64,000 bases of DNA, taken from contig NZ_CP029197.1 of assembly GCF_008639165.1 (NCBI RefSeq), positions 930,001 through 994,000 of the forward strand, written 5' to 3'. This stretch comes from Streptomyces venezuelae ATCC 10712 (GTDB taxonomy: Bacteria > Actinomycetota > Actinomycetes > Streptomycetales > Streptomycetaceae). Made by a program: the position numbers and the translations under genes. The notes under the pieces were generated by a model. The model worked only from the letters and a program-made list of their open reading frames with translations, had not been told where the DNA came from and ran no database searches. Positions 63,924 through 64,000 of the stretch are shown piece after piece. Numbering within the stretch: the first letter of the stretch is position 1; every line of letters begins with the position of its first letter.

Positions 63924-64000
63924 ATGACCGATGTGACGTCTTCGAAGAGCGCCCGCCGACCGCACCACTGGCGGCGCGACCTGATCGAGCTCGCCGCCCT
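63924..64000 (+). CDS. Start of an uncharacterised gene (5' part only)
   Basis: The window ends 77 bases into this frame. GTGAGG precedes the ATG. The visible peptide starts MTDVTSSKSARRPHHWRRD and turns hydrophobic (LIELAAL), which suggests a membrane-bound protein with a basic cytoplasmic start. The full identity cannot be read. Confidence 0.6.
   Translation, partial: MTDVTSSKSARRPHHWRRDLIELAA

Overview
The window looks like a stretch of a Streptomyces chromosome. It has very high GC with strong third-position GC bias, short intergenic gaps, GTGA/ATGA start-stop overlaps, rare TTA codons, a MurT/GatD pair, SlpD/Tap-type secreted peptidase, PhoD with a Tat signal, ECF41 sigma factor and a c-di-AMP (ydaO-type) leader in front of an NlpC/P60 hydrolase. 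I see no rRNA, tRNA, CRISPR array, insertion sequence, prophage or classical biosynthetic gene cluster. Names rest on motif recognition; no database search was possible.

Layout. 1-7131 (minus): an Mce lipid-import operon with ATPase (mkl/mceG type), two YrbE permeases, and MceA, B, C, D plus the start of a fifth Mce gene cut by the window edge. 7132-7748: a 617-base divergent regulatory region with repeated TTTGTC sites. 7749-11207 (plus): three consecutive secreted proteins. 11421-12629: a PucR-type regulator carrying a TTA codon, so probably bldA-dependent. 12675-16738: cytochrome P450, VOC protein, acyl-CoA dehydrogenase and its divergent TetR regulator. 16761-21719: peptide deformylase, murT-gatD (lipid II amidation), pfkA, and a CtaG-like cytochrome oxidase assembly protein. 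21906-26659: small membrane protein, DUF3048 lipoprotein, acyltransferase, epimerase, secreted peptidase.

26800-31325 (minus): urease operon ureA-B-C-F-G-D without ureE. 31482-33220: TetR with a divergent membrane protein. 33448-34721: an orphan Phd-type antitoxin with a triplicated 3' end, divergent from a ClpP paralogue that has lost two of three catalytic residues, plus a small helical protein. 35085-36227: c-di-AMP riboswitch and NlpC/P60 hydrolase, then an RsbW-like anti-sigma kinase. 36385-41054: biotin genes bioF (minus) and bioB-bioA-bioD (plus). 41093-46080: VOC protein, methyltransferase, acetyltransferase, two CNNM/CorC membrane proteins, SGNH hydrolase. 46190-50740: purB, mug-type glycosylase, a small TTA-containing gene, ROK and GntR regulators. 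51028-57813: ECF41 sigma factor, alpha/beta hydrolase, EamA transporter whose reading frame runs antisense into that hydrolase, GlxA-type regulator, saccharopine-dehydrogenase-like protein, MocR-type regulator with a repeat-expanded linker. 57909-63835: PhoD phosphatase behind a PHO-box-like repeat, then a coupled SWIM zinc-finger/DUF6493 pair; another gene starts at 63924.

How the genes fit together. Most are housekeeping or catabolic. The most coherent less-described unit is the Mce importer together with three secreted proteins and a TTA-containing PucR regulator, which suggests a developmentally timed envelope-lipid or sterol uptake system. Other unusual items are the degenerate ClpP next to an orphan antitoxin, the SWIM-DUF6493 pair, the Cys/His-rich BioB tail, and the 33-residue repeat in the MocR linker.
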